This document shows, piece after piece, positions 23,100-31,006 of a stretch of DNA of 37,082 bases. The first letter of the stretch is position 1, and the number at the start of each line of letters is the position of its first letter. Location of the stretch: the NCBI GenBank assembly GCA_903939515.1, contig CAJAHH010000116.1, positions 1 through 37,082 of the forward strand, written 5' to 3'. A program made the translations under genes and the position numbers. The stretch comes from an uncultured Verrucomicrobiota bacterium. Its GTDB lineage: Bacteria; Verrucomicrobiota; Verrucomicrobiia; Limisphaerales; UBA9464. The notes under the pieces were generated by a model, which saw only the letters and a list, made by a program, of their open reading frames with translations, had not been told where the DNA came from and made no database searches.

Positions 23100-24380
23100 A
23101 TGATGGTTCCTTTGGCTTACGGACGCGGATGGCTTCCAGTGATCTTTCCCGACGATGCCACGACGGTGATTGAACCACGCCCGGCTCCCTCCCTTCGAGA
23201 CGAACAGGCCTCCGTTCTGGCAGCACTAGAATCACCGCTCGGCGCCTCCCCATTACGAGAGTGGCTCACGCCCGGTTGCCGCATTTGCATTCTCTTCACA
23301 GACATCACTCGGGCCACCCCCAACGAACGACTGATTCCGTGGCTTTTGGCTTATCTGGAAGAGGCCGGAGTGCAACGAGATCAGGTCACCCTGCTCTGCC
23401 AACTGGGCACCCACCGACCCTGCACCCGAGAAGAATTCGAGCAGTTGCTCACGCCCGAAGTGGTGGCGAACTGGAGGGTCCTCAACCATGAACCCTTCAA
23501 CCACGACGTGTGTGTTGCCCTCGGAACAACACGAACCGGCGTTCCAGCGTGGATTAATCGACACTGTGTGGAAGCCGATGTCCGCATCGTCACGGGGTTC
23601 ATCGAACCTCATTTCTTCGCAGGATTCAGCGGTGGCCCGAAAGGCATCATGCCGGGCGTGGCACATGTGGACACCGTCATGAGCAACCATGGGGCTCAGA
23701 ATTTGGGAAACCCCAAGGCCAGTTTCGGCCACTGCGAGGGGAATCCTGTGTGGGAAGAGATGCTGGAAATTGCCCAGCGCGTAGGTCCCAGTTTTCTGCT
23801 CAATGTCACACTGAACGATCGGAAAGAGATCACTGGTGTCTTCGCTGGGGAACTCGCCACGGCCCACCGGGCCGGACGCGAGACAGTGCGGCAGGCGGCC
23901 ATGCAACCAGTCGATGCTCCATTCGAGGTGGTGGTCACCACCAATTCGGGATTCCCGCTGGACCAAAATTTATATCAAGGGGTCAAAGGCATGTCTGCGG
24001 CCGCGCGGATTATCCGCCCAGGTGGAACCATCATCCTCGCAGCGGAGTGTTCCGACGGAATTCCCACCGGAAGCCCGTATGATCTGCTGCTGCGCGAGGA
24101 GTCCTCTATCGAAGGTGTCCTGGCTCGATTGGCAACACCGGGATTTTCCCAACCGGAACAGTGGCAGGCCCAACTTCAGGGAGTCGTCCAGAGCAAGGCT
24201 CGGGTGTTGGTCCATTCGAGCCTGCCGGAGGACTTGCTGCGAAGAGCCCATCTGGAACCCTGTCCGGACATCGGCGAGGCCGTTCGGAACGCACTCCTCA
24301 ACTCCGGTCCCGGAGCGCGCGTCGCGGTCCTTCCCCTCGGTCCACTGACTATTCCCTATTTGCAGTCGCACGAAGGCTAA
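23100..24380 (+). CDS. larA: LarA-type nickel-pincer racemase/epimerase
   Basis: 426 residues, the normal LarA (DUF2088) length. Seen are FTDITRATP (D68, R71), GTHRPCTREE (H105), GFIEPHFFAGFSGGPKGIMPG (H171, K181) and VMSNHGAQN (H197), in the order and spacing of the acid/base histidines, cofactor lysine and nickel histidine of lactate racemase. The family racemises or epimerises 2-hydroxyacids using a nickel-pincer nucleotide; the true substrate here is unknown. ATG 23100; a second ATG follows at once. The cofactor genes larB, larC and larE are not in the window. It is divergent from rho across a 220-bp AT-rich gap. Confidence 0.9.
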   Translation: MMVPLAYGRGWLPVIFPDDATTVIEPRPAPSLRDEQASVLAALESPLGASPLREWLTPGCRICILFTDITRATPNERLIPWLLAYLEEAGVQRDQVTLLCQLGTHRPCTREEFEQLLTPEVVANWRVLNHEPFNHDVCVALGTTRTGVPAWINRHCVEADVRIVTGFIEPHFFAGFSGGPKGIMPGVAHVDTVMSNHGAQNLGNPKASFGHCEGNPVWEEMLEIAQRVGPSFLLNVTLNDRKEITGVFAGELATAHRAGRETVRQAAMQPVDAPFEVVVTTNSGFPLDQNLYQGVKGMSAAARIIRPGGTIILAAECSDGIPTGSPYDLLLREESSIEGVLARLATPGFSQPEQWQAQLQGVVQSKARVLVHSSLPEDLLRRAHLEPCPDIGEAVRNALLNSGPGARVAVLPLGPLTIPYLQSHEG

Positions 24381-24589
24381 GCGCATTGGCAACCGCAGCG
24401 TCTGGCGGTGCCTGTCCCTCGGGGTCCGTCTACGTTCAAGGGTGATCCCAGATTCGGACGACAGGGATTTTGGCTCTACTGAGCTGCTTCAACCGAGATT
24501 AGTTTTCGGAGGGCCCACTTTTAATTGCGACCGACCGATGCGTGCGACTTGACGATGAGGGGATCCCCTGCATAACGTCACGGCCGGTT

Positions 24590-24665
24590 GGTGGTCGTAG
24601 ATCAATGGTAGATCCCCAGATTGTGATTCTGGTCGTTGCGGGTTCGAGTCCCGTCGGCCACCCCA
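24590..24665 (+). tRNA. tRNA-His (GTG anticodon)
   Basis: The cloverleaf can be folded by hand. The acceptor GTGGTCG (24591-24597) pairs with CGGCCAC (24655-24661). The D stem is GATC/GATC, and the anticodon stem CCAGA/TCTGG encloses loop TTGTGAT. The T stem GCGGG/CCCGT encloses TTCGAGT. The extra G-1 (24590) opposite discriminator C (24662) is the hallmark of tRNA-His. CCA is encoded (24663-24665). Confidence 0.97.
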
Positions 24666-24759
24666 CCTTACCCCGAGCCAACGGCTCAGGGTTGTTTGCT
24701 TCAGAGCCGTTGTTGTCTTAGATCCGTTTTCTTCTTAGTGCGGTCGTTTTATGACCGCA

Positions 24760-24827
24760 GTCGTTGTCTGAGCTTGGTCGTTGTCCCAGCTCGGTCGTTG
24801 TCCCAGCTCGGTCGTTGTCTGAGCGCT
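24760..24827 (+). repeat. 17-bp tandem repeat, four units
   Basis: Units begin at 24760, 24777, 24794 and 24811. The middle two are identical (GTCGTTGTCCCAGCTCG), and the outer two differ in the last third (CTGAGC in place of CCAGCTC). Too short and too uniform for CRISPR. It directly follows a hairpin. Confidence 0.85.
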
Positions 24828-24990
24828 ACAGACCTTTTTTCCAGTGCGATCTCTTTCTTAAGAGAATCGCTTGCGGGGCATCGCACTGAGGTCCTCGCGC
24901 CACGGTGCACGATAGGACTCAAGAGCTCATTCAGCTACATTCTGGATTCCTGCGTTCTGGATTCCTGCGGCAAACTCTGCCTCACCCACG

Positions 24991-25068
24991 CACCTCCGAA
25001 ATAGGGCGATTTCTCCGAAAGCGCCACGTCTGCAGACACGGACCGCTCGGAGATCGGTCCCTACCTAG
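24991..25068 (+). repeat. partial copy of the 148-bp dispersed repeat
   Basis: Matches the repeat at 31201-31496 in ACCTCCGA, GGCGATTTCTCC, AAAGCGCCA, GTC.GCAGACACGGACCG and CTCGGAGATCGGTCC, but lacks the short insert CCGCAGGGCCAGACCG. GGACCG...CGGTCC forms a hairpin. It ends just before the stop of iscX on the opposite strand. Confidence 0.75.
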
Positions 25069-25085
25069 GCACCGCTGGCTGATGA

Positions 25086-25286
25086 TTACTTCTGCTCCGA
25101 GTACCAAGCCATTTGGATGTTCTCGAGAATCTTCTCGTTGGAAGACTCCGGCTTGTCGCCGAATTCAGGCAACTCGCAGACCATCTTGTGCAATTTCGGG
25201 AAGCTGAGCTTCAAGGGGTCCTGATCCGGAAAAGCATCCATCAAGGCCCAGGCGATTTCTTCAGAATCTCTCCATGTCAGTTTCAT
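25086..25286 (-). CDS. iscX: IscX-like Fe-S assembly protein
   Basis: 66 residues, exactly the size of IscX (YfhJ). The sequence MKLTWRDSEEIAWALMDAFP, DPLKLSFPKLHKMVCEL and SNEKILENIQMAWYSEQ follows the E. coli protein through the conserved acidic pattern, including D-x-x-EIA, the PDxDP turn and SNEKILE. IscX binds IscS and iron and tunes Fe-S cluster assembly. The longer frame starts at 25319, but the family match starts at ATG 25286. No other isc gene is nearby. It lies 126 bp after the Nudix gene on the same strand. Confidence 0.9.
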   Translation of the reverse strand: MKLTWRDSEEIAWALMDAFPDQDPLKLSFPKLHKMVCELPEFGDKPESSNEKILENIQMAWYSEQK

Positions 25287-25412
25287 ACTTTGCCGGAGAG
25301 TGCCCTCGGATGGTTCCAAATAAAAGGGAGAGACCGAAAAATCCAGGTGACAACCGGTGAGCGCCTCAAAGGGGATATCGGTGGGCTATCCGTGTCAGTG
25401 CGTGGTTGGGCT

Positions 25413-25985
25413 CTACGCGGAACGGCCCCAGAGCTCGTAGTGGTACAACGCTGCCACGGCCAAGGAATGGCGGACACGCCCTCCAGTGACCAGTGCAGAA
25501 ATATCAGAAATCGGAAACAGGCGCACGGCAATGTCTTCGGAGTCATCCAACTCCAACTCGCCGACCCGCCGGCAATTCCGCACCAAGACCGTTCGACACC
25601 GATTGCTCTGGATGGCCGAATTGGGCAACACGCAACCGATCTCGATGGCTCCGTCGCCCGCATAGCCAGTTTCTTCCCGCAATTCCCGAAGGCCAGCAGC
25701 TACAGAATCGATCTCGCCTGGGTCCATGATGCCGCCAGGAACTTCTAATTCCACCGCCGCAACGCCATGCCGAAACTGCTCTACCAAAATCAGTTCATTC
25801 TCTGCGGTAATGGCGATGACATTCACCCAATCCGAACAATCCATCACATAGAAGTCCCGCTCCACCCCATTGCGCGGGCTGCGACGCCTCACCGAACGGA
25901 GTTGGAAGATTCGGAAATCACCCAAGGATTGGGTCCCCAAATCCGGCCACGAGCGGATCTCACTGCTGGAATCTCCAGGACTCAT
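25413..25985 (-). CDS. Nudix hydrolase, ADP-ribose pyrophosphatase-like
   Basis: 190 residues. The Nudix box is at 84-108 (GGIMDPGEIDSV, then GLRELREETGY), with the metal-binding REXXEE helix present. The loop between the first Glu and Arg-Glu has eight residues where the standard box has seven. The preceding strands (VIAITAENELILVEQFRHG, VELEVPGG) match ADP-ribose/nucleoside-diphosphate-sugar pyrophosphatases. The ATG at 25985 overlaps the stop of the small gene upstream by four bases. The likely substrate is ADP-ribose or a related dinucleotide, which is inference. Confidence 0.88.
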   Translation of the reverse strand: MSPGDSSSEIRSWPDLGTQSLGDFRIFQLRSVRRRSPRNGVERDFYVMDCSDWVNVIAITAENELILVEQFRHGVAAVELEVPGGIMDPGEIDSVAAGLRELREETGYAGDGAIEIGCVLPNSAIQSNRCRTVLVRNCRRVGELELDDSEDIAVRLFPISDISALVTGGRVRHSLAVAALYHYELWGRSA

Positions 25986-26203
25986 GCCAGCGGATCAGTC
26001 GTTGATGCCTGGGACTGTGCAGCCCAACCGCCAGCCATCGCCCGCAACAAGTGGCCAAGGGCCTCCTCGTAGGAACGCCCCTTAGCCTCAGACAATTGGC
26101 TAGCGCGTCGATGGAGTTGCAGGGCCATCTCTGGGCATTTGTCGGGCGGGCACCCGAACCCCTGAAGGATCGTGGTGATGGCGGTGAGAGTTTCAGCTTC
26201 CAC
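25982..26203 (-). CDS. small helical protein coupled to the Nudix gene
   Basis: About 73 residues if started at GTG 26203, or 80 from TTG 26224. I do not know a named family. The sequence is protein-like and helical: LTAITTILQGFGCPPDKCPE, MALQLHRRASQLSEAKGRSY, EEALGHLLRAMAGGWAAQ. It resembles a small cytosolic helical bundle. The upstream start would lie inside the intrinsic terminator of the cyclophilin gene, which makes the GTG just after the T-run more likely, though no ribosome site is clear. Its ATGA overlap with the Nudix gene supports that it is translated. Confidence 0.6.
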   Translation of the reverse strand: MEAETLTAITTILQGFGCPPDKCPEMALQLHRRASQLSEAKGRSYEEALGHLLRAMAGGWAAQSQASTTDPLA

Positions 26204-26243
26204 AAAAAAGAAAAACGGCGGCAAGGAGTGAGCCCAGCCGCCG
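26203..26243 (-). terminator. intrinsic terminator after the cyclophilin gene
   Basis: On the minus strand CGGCGGC (26243-26237) pairs with GCCGCCG (26222-26216), followed by TTTTTCTTTTTT down to about 26204. It lies 24 bp after the cyclophilin stop and overlaps the first codons of the longest version of the next small gene. Confidence 0.88.
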
Positions 26244-26266
26244 CAAAGTATTCCGAAAGGCTACGA

Positions 26267-26881
26267 CTACTTCAAGGTGGCGCGATCCACGATCTGGATG
26301 CTCTCCACGCCCTGACGCTTGTCCGGACGATCCTGGGAGCCAACCTTAGTGGTGGCCAACTTCTCCAGCACATCGTCGCCCTGGATAAGCTTGCCGAAGG
26401 CCGTGTACTGACGATCCAAGAAGCTCGGGTCGCCGTGGCAGATGAAGAACTGGCTGCCTGCAGAATCCGGATCCTGGGACCGGGCCATGGAGATCACACC
26501 CCGCTTGTGGGAGCGCTCGTTGAACTCGGCCTTGATCTTGTAGCCCGGGTCGCCGGTGCCCCAGCGGTTTTGCTTGGTATCGTCCTTGGTCAGCGGATCG
26601 CCGCCCTGAACCATGAAGCCCTTGATGATCCGGTGGAACGCGGTGCCATCGTAGAAGCCCTTTTTGGCCAGGGTTTTGAAATTCTCGACGGTCTTCGGGG
26701 CCACATCAGGCCAGAACTCGATGACCATGTCGCCGGCAACGGTCTTGATGACGGCGACCTCGTTGGTGGTGTTGCTCACTGGGGTTTCTTTTTTGTCAGT
26801 TTTGGTGGGAGCCTTGTCTTCGGCAGACACGGCGAGGCCGCAAAGAAGCGCGGCGGCCAGCGCGAAAAGGACTCGTTTCAT
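26267..26881 (-). CDS. secreted peptidyl-prolyl cis-trans isomerase, cyclophilin type
   Basis: 204 residues from ATG 26881. A signal peptide covers the first ~20 residues (MKRVLFALAAALLCGLAVSA), followed by a charged linker of about 25 residues. The cyclophilin domain shows VAPKTVENFKTLAKKGFYDG, FHRIIKGFMVQGGDP with the catalytic arginine, KRGVISMAR, DSAGSQFFICHGDPSFLD and YTAFGKLIQG. It should help protein folding in the periplasm. The six codons upstream of 26881 in the frame are ignored because the signal peptide starts best here. Confidence 0.93.
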   Translation of the reverse strand: MKRVLFALAAALLCGLAVSAEDKAPTKTDKKETPVSNTTNEVAVIKTVAGDMVIEFWPDVAPKTVENFKTLAKKGFYDGTAFHRIIKGFMVQGGDPLTKDDTKQNRWGTGDPGYKIKAEFNERSHKRGVISMARSQDPDSAGSQFFICHGDPSFLDRQYTAFGKLIQGDDVLEKLATTKVGSQDRPDKRQGVESIQIVDRATLK

Positions 26882-26956
26882 GCTTCGCACAATGAACAAC
26901 AGGACAGGCTTTCTGTCACGCCGAGAAACGCGACACCGTGGCCTAGGGCCTGGAAT

Positions 26957-27838
26957 TTATCGGGCCGCCACCAGGAGCGCGGATCCCAGCGCCATGATGC
27001 AGGCTCCAGTCAGCCGGCGAGCAAACTGGGTCTCACCAAAAAAGGCCCATCCCAAGAATACGCTCAGCACCGCGGACAACTGGAAGAATGACAATGCGAT
27101 CCCTGTCGGCAGCTGATCCAGGACCATGAAGGTGCTGGCTTGCATCAGCCCCGTCGTCAACGCGAGCGCCAACCCAGCCAACAAACTGCCCAGGGCTACG
27201 GTCCCGGCTTGGGGACAGGCTGCGCGGGCTTTCCAAGCAAACGGGGCAGCCACCAGAAAACCCAACAGCACCCATCCGGCAAAGGCCCGTACCGGATCAG
27301 AAACTGCCAACGCCCGTTTCAATGTCACGGCCTCGGCCGCCGAGAATACCAGGGCCAGAAAACGTAGCTGGACACCACGATCCAGAAACAGCTCCCAAGG
27401 ACGCCCCTTCCTACCTCCCCTTCCCCCCAAGAGAAGACTGCCCAAAAACACCAATCCCATGCCCACCCATTGCCAACCCTCAGGCCGTTCCCCCAGCAAG
27501 AACCAACCAGGAACGAGGCTCACCCAGGGCTTGTAGGCGTTGATGGGACCCAACAGGGACAGGTCCGAGCGCCGGACAGCCTCAATGATGAGCCAATTGG
27601 CCGCCACGGCCAGGGCGGCCGACAGCAAGCTCCACAACCAAAAGACCCAACCCAGTGAATCGCCGGCCCGAAGCAGAATCACCATAGCCACCGGACCCAG
27701 CACCCCATGCGTGAAGGCCAGCAAGACCGGCGCCGGCCATCCTCCTCCGGCCAAGGCCTTTTGGAGGGCGTTTGAGCACGGGTTGGAAATCACCCGGAGA
27801 GCGATTACCAGCCAGGGCGTCAGACCGGGGTCTCCCAT
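26957..27838 (-). CDS. EamA-family (DMT) membrane transporter
   Basis: 293 residues with about ten hydrophobic segments in two similar halves, the drug/metabolite transporter layout. Seen are segments such as LLAFTHGVLGPVAMVILL, WLIIEAVRRSDLSLLGPINA (the half-repeat end with the conserved polar and proline residues), WVSLVPGWFLLGERPEGWQW and the second-half counterpart LPTGIALSFFQLSAVLSVFL plus WAFFGETQFARRLTG. Substrate unknown; members export amino acids, nucleosides or other metabolites. Start is ATG 27838. Likely a single gene. Confidence 0.85.
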   Translation of the reverse strand: MGDPGLTPWLVIALRVISNPCSNALQKALAGGGWPAPVLLAFTHGVLGPVAMVILLRAGDSLGWVFWLWSLLSAALAVAANWLIIEAVRRSDLSLLGPINAYKPWVSLVPGWFLLGERPEGWQWVGMGLVFLGSLLLGGRGGRKGRPWELFLDRGVQLRFLALVFSAAEAVTLKRALAVSDPVRAFAGWVLLGFLVAAPFAWKARAACPQAGTVALGSLLAGLALALTTGLMQASTFMVLDQLPTGIALSFFQLSAVLSVFLGWAFFGETQFARRLTGACIMALGSALLVAAR

Positions 27839-27891
27839 GTTGCGGGATTTAGAGCGGAGGGCAGAGAGGTGCTTCTTTAGCCCCGATAAAT

Positions 27892-28371
27892 TCAGCCCCG
27901 GTAAATCACCATCACTCCGAAGTCGGCCAGGAGCTTCTGGGTGGCGATATCGAGGTAGCTGTAGTTAATGGGGGTGATGCTCACGAGGGCCTGGTCGCCG
28001 ATCTTATTAAGGAAATCCGACACCACCTCGTCGAAAGTGTCCTTACCGACTTCCTTGCAGTCGGAATGACGGATGGTCTTCATCCGCATCCCCGGCTTTG
28101 ACTCCTTGGCCGCCAGTTCCAGCGACTTGTTGGGCTTTTGGATGAGGGACTCGATCGGTTTCTGGGAGGCCGGAACCGCCATGCGTTTTTCATCACGCGG
28201 TGACGGAGTCGAGCCAGCGGTCCCCGTCAAGGCCGTCTTGATCGGCACGGCGGCCGCAGTCGGCACGGTCACCGATTTTTGGCAGGTCGGGCAGTCGAAG
28301 TGCTGACCGGCGGCGTCTTGGTCGACCTCGAGACTGAGGCCGCAATGGGGGCAGTTGAAAACAATGTCCAT
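27892..28371 (-). CDS. zinc-ribbon protein of unknown function
   Basis: 159 residues from ATG 28371. The N-terminus is a zinc ribbon with CPHC (C7, C10) and CPTC (C27, C30). A charged, lysine-rich linker (about 35-95) leads to a C-terminal domain of about 65 residues with NKIGDQALVSITPINYSYLD and LLADFGVMVIYRG. I cannot name that domain. The gene starts four bases after the stop of the membrane-anchored gene upstream (28376), so the two form an operon. No signal peptide; the protein should be cytosolic. Confidence 0.75.
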   Translation of the reverse strand: MDIVFNCPHCGLSLEVDQDAAGQHFDCPTCQKSVTVPTAAAVPIKTALTGTAGSTPSPRDEKRMAVPASQKPIESLIQKPNKSLELAAKESKPGMRMKTIRHSDCKEVGKDTFDEVVSDFLNKIGDQALVSITPINYSYLDIATQKLLADFGVMVIYRG

Positions 28372-28375
28372 GGAA

Positions 28376-28795
28376 TCACTCAAACGTTCGGGAAAGCTGC
28401 TTCAGTCGGGAAGCCAAGGGTGAGTTGGCCGGCGTTCGTGCCTTCACCGCGGCGTAAAGCCGACGGGCCTCGGCCGGGTTATTGCGGACCAGCATTTGCG
28501 CGTAGTCCAATTGGATAGCCGATAATCGGGGCTCGGGAACCCATGCCCCATTCTGGTTGAGCCATTGACGGAGCGCCTGCGGACCGGCCTGCGTGGCGAT
28601 CGCCAACGAGGCTTCTAACGGCGGTGACAGGGCGGGCAGGGATTCATCGCCCACCACTGGGGCAGCGTTCTCCCGGGCCTGTTCTCGGGCATGCTCGTCC
28701 GAGGGTATCGAACGGTAGACCAGCGAGATCCGGTAAACACCGAATCCCACCGTGGCTACCAACAAGAATAGCAGCACGAATTTCACGGAGCACAC
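28376..28795 (-). CDS. membrane-anchored protein of unknown function
   Basis: 139 residues (GTG start at 28795; another GTG nine bases on is possible). One N-terminal transmembrane segment (FVLLFLLVATVGFGVYRISL) anchors a helical domain. The C-terminal part (LDYAQMLVRNNPAEARRLYA, LASRLKQLSRTF) is reminiscent of one or two tetratricopeptide-like helical hairpins, though I would not claim the family. The N-terminus lies inside and the helical part outside if the signal anchor is standard. Followed at once by the zinc-ribbon gene. Confidence 0.65.
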   Translation of the reverse strand: MCSVKFVLLFLLVATVGFGVYRISLVYRSIPSDEHAREQARENAAPVVGDESLPALSPPLEASLAIATQAGPQALRQWLNQNGAWVPEPRLSAIQLDYAQMLVRNNPAEARRLYAAVKARTPANSPLASRLKQLSRTFE

Positions 28796-28825
28796 ACTTC
28801 ATCACCTACCCCCAAGATCCGCCAG

Positions 28826-30088
28826 TTACTCCCCAGGAATTCTCTGAATCCGGGCCCCAAGCTTCTGAAGTTTCAGCTCCATCCGCTCATAGCCGCGGTC
28901 GAGATGATAGACTCGGTGAACTTGAGTGCTGCCCTTGGCTGCAAGCCCAGCAATGACCAACGCCGCCGACGCCCGAAGATCAGAGGCCATCACCGGAGCG
29001 CCGCTCAGAGGTCGACCTCCTTTAACAATGGCACTGGGGCCCTCGATGGCAATATCCGCACCCAGACGCATGAGTTCCGAGGCATGCATGAATCGCGACT
29101 CGAAGATGCGCTCGGTGATAATGCTCGTCCCCGGAGCCTGACAGGCCAAGGCCATCAGTTGGGCCTGCATGTCGGTGGGGAAGCCGCTGTACGGCATGGT
29201 GGTGATGTCGATGGGCTTGATGGAACCCGTGCCTCGGACCGTCAGCATTCCAGCCCCCCGGCGAATCTCCGCGCCGGCCTCCTGGAGCTTGTCGAGGACT
29301 GCCCCGAGGTGATCGGCGCGGGCCCCGCGCAAAATGACTTCACCGCCGGTCGCCACAGCCACGGCTGCGAAGGTACCGGCCTCGATGCGGTCGGTGATGA
29401 CTTCGTGATCGGCACCGTGTAGCTCCTTCACTCCGTGGATGGTGATCGTCGGACTGCCCGCGCCGGTGATCTTCGCCCCCATGGAGATGAGGAAGTCGGC
29501 CAGATCCACCACTTCGGGCTCGCAGGCGGCACTCTCGATGACGGTGATGCCGACAGCCAGTGTGGCGGCCATCATCAAGTTGGCTGTTCCTAAAACCGTG
29601 GGACCCACGCGACCGCCGAGGAAGATCATCTGCCCTTCTAAACGCGAGGCATGCACCCGCACATAGCCAGCTTCCACCTCGACCTGAGCACCCAGACCAC
29701 GCAACGCCTTGAGATGTAAATCGATCGGGCGCGTGCCGATGACGCAGCCTCCGGGCAACGACACCACCGCTTCCTTCAGGCGCGCCAAAAGAGGTCCAAG
29801 AATGCAGATCGATCCCCGCATCTTGCGGATCAATTCGTAATCACCGCGGCCGGAGATGTTCGCGGCTCGGATGGTCAAGGTGCTGCCGTCCTGAGTCACC
29901 TCAGCTCCGAGGGACTGAAGGATCTTAAGCATGAAACCAACGTCGCTCAGGTCGGGCACCCGACGGATGATGCAGGTTTCAGAGGTGAGCAACGTTGCCG
30001 CAAGAATGGGCAGCACAGCGTTCTTCGAGCCGCTGATGGTCACTTCTCCGTTCAAGGGGAGTCCGCCTTCGATCAAAAAACTATCCAT
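28826..30088 (-). CDS. murA: UDP-N-acetylglucosamine 1-carboxyvinyltransferase
   Basis: 420 residues, the normal MurA length. It transfers enolpyruvate from PEP to UDP-GlcNAc, the first committed step of peptidoglycan synthesis. Visible are K22 in ISGSKNAVLPIL, the active-site loop with C115 (SLPGGCVIGTRP), RGSICILGPLLAR, TAACEPEVVDL-like SAACEPEVVDLADFL, DRIEAGTF, YSGFPTDMQAQ and RFMHASELMRLGADI. Cys rather than Asp at 115 predicts sensitivity to fosfomycin. ATG 30088. It lies 39 bp after prmC on the same strand. Confidence 0.97.
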   Translation of the reverse strand: MDSFLIEGGLPLNGEVTISGSKNAVLPILAATLLTSETCIIRRVPDLSDVGFMLKILQSLGAEVTQDGSTLTIRAANISGRGDYELIRKMRGSICILGPLLARLKEAVVSLPGGCVIGTRPIDLHLKALRGLGAQVEVEAGYVRVHASRLEGQMIFLGGRVGPTVLGTANLMMAATLAVGITVIESAACEPEVVDLADFLISMGAKITGAGSPTITIHGVKELHGADHEVITDRIEAGTFAAVAVATGGEVILRGARADHLGAVLDKLQEAGAEIRRGAGMLTVRGTGSIKPIDITTMPYSGFPTDMQAQLMALACQAPGTSIITERIFESRFMHASELMRLGADIAIEGPSAIVKGGRPLSGAPVMASDLRASAALVIAGLAAKGSTQVHRVYHLDRGYERMELKLQKLGARIQRIPGE

Positions 30089-30127
30089 GGATTGAGGAAC
30101 CGGAGATGCCCGCGTGGGTTGGTGGAT

Positions 30128-31006
30128 TCAGATCGCACGGGCGGCCGGTGGGTAGACGATGAGAATCCGCTCGCGCTCGCTCAAGTCTTTCTCTGCTGAA
30201 ATCTCGCCCCAACCCTCTTCGGTAAAGAGCTGGATCAGGGCCGGAGCCTGACCGTCCCCGAACTCCAACAGGAGACAGCCCGAGGCGCTCAACCAGTGCT
30301 GACCCAACTTGGCTAGGATGCGGTAGAACTCCAAACCATCGGCCCCACCGTCCAAGGCCAGTCGGGGATCATGGTCGCGCACCTCGGGATCCAATCGGGA
30401 GATTTCGTCGGTGGGAATGTACGGGGGGTTGGACACAATCAGGTCCAGATTCTGGAACTCAGTCGCGCCAAGACTCCTCAGGTCGCGATGCAAAAAATCA
30501 ATGCCGTTGAATCCAAGCCGAGCTGCATTGGATCGGGCGATTCGCAAGGCCGCTTCCGAGACATCAATCGCTTGGACGGATACCCCTGGAATGCCGGCCA
30601 GGGCCATCGCCAGGCAACCAGATCCCGTGCCGATATCGAGGGCCTTCAAGGCGCGACCCGCAATGCCACCGGCCCGCTGTCGGAGCCAATCCTGAGCCTT
30701 TAAGGCCAGTACCTCGGTCTCGGGCCTTGGCACCAGAACATCACCGGAGACTTCAATCTCCCAATCGAGAAACGGAGCCGTGCCCAAGATGTGTTGCAGC
30801 GGTTCCCGCTGGCAGCGGCGTCGCACCCAAGTCTCCAACTGTTGCCGGTGCTCAAGAGAAACCAATAAGTCACCCCGCAAACGCAACTGGACGGGACTGG
30901 ACCCGGTTAATTGCCATAGCATCCAGCACGCCTCGATTTCTCCGGACTCAATGCCGGCAGATTGAAGCGTCTGGGTGATCCACGACAAGGTGTCCCGAAC
31001 GGTCAT
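30128..31006 (-). CDS. prmC: release factor glutamine methyltransferase
   Basis: 292 residues from ATG 31006. The N-terminal helical domain is followed by the Rossmann methyltransferase: ALDIGTGSGCLAMALAG (SAM site), VQAIDVSEAALRIARSNAAR, and the catalytic NPPY in LIVSNPPYIPTDEI, then LALDGGADGLEFYR. It methylates the GGQ glutamine of RF1/RF2 with S-adenosyl-methionine. The frame extends 24 codons upstream but the family match starts at MTVRDTLSW. The usual partner prfA is not present; murA follows instead. Confidence 0.93.
   Translation of the reverse strand: MTVRDTLSWITQTLQSAGIESGEIEACWMLWQLTGSSPVQLRLRGDLLVSLEHRQQLETWVRRRCQREPLQHILGTAPFLDWEIEVSGDVLVPRPETEVLALKAQDWLRQRAGGIAGRALKALDIGTGSGCLAMALAGIPGVSVQAIDVSEAALRIARSNAARLGFNGIDFLHRDLRSLGATEFQNLDLIVSNPPYIPTDEISRLDPEVRDHDPRLALDGGADGLEFYRILAKLGQHWLSASGCLLLEFGDGQAPALIQLFTEEGWGEISAEKDLSERERILIVYPPAARAI

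Larger units (their letters stand above)
24666..25085. other. gene-free stretch after tRNA-His with hairpins and repeats
   Basis: No protein-like frame. In order: a small hairpin GAGCC/GGCTC just after the tRNA; a hairpin TGCGGTC/GACCGCA (24739-24759); a 17-bp tandem repeat (24760-24827); an inverted repeat CAGTGCGAT/ATCGCACTG (24842-24888); and a partial copy of the dispersed repeat also found at 31173-31496 (24991-25068). No integrase or duplicated tRNA end is seen, so it is not an obvious integration site. Confidence 0.6.

Noticed and set aside
24760-24827. CRISPR or origin iterons
   Set aside because: 17-bp units without spacers, and no replication initiator gene nearby.
24590-25085. tRNA-His as an integration site
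   Set aside because: No integrase gene and no second copy of the tRNA 3' end was seen in the window.
26051-27091. 346-codon plus-strand frame
   Set aside because: It crosses the antisense of the Nudix-linked gene, the cyclophilin gene and the transporter end, and is not protein-like.
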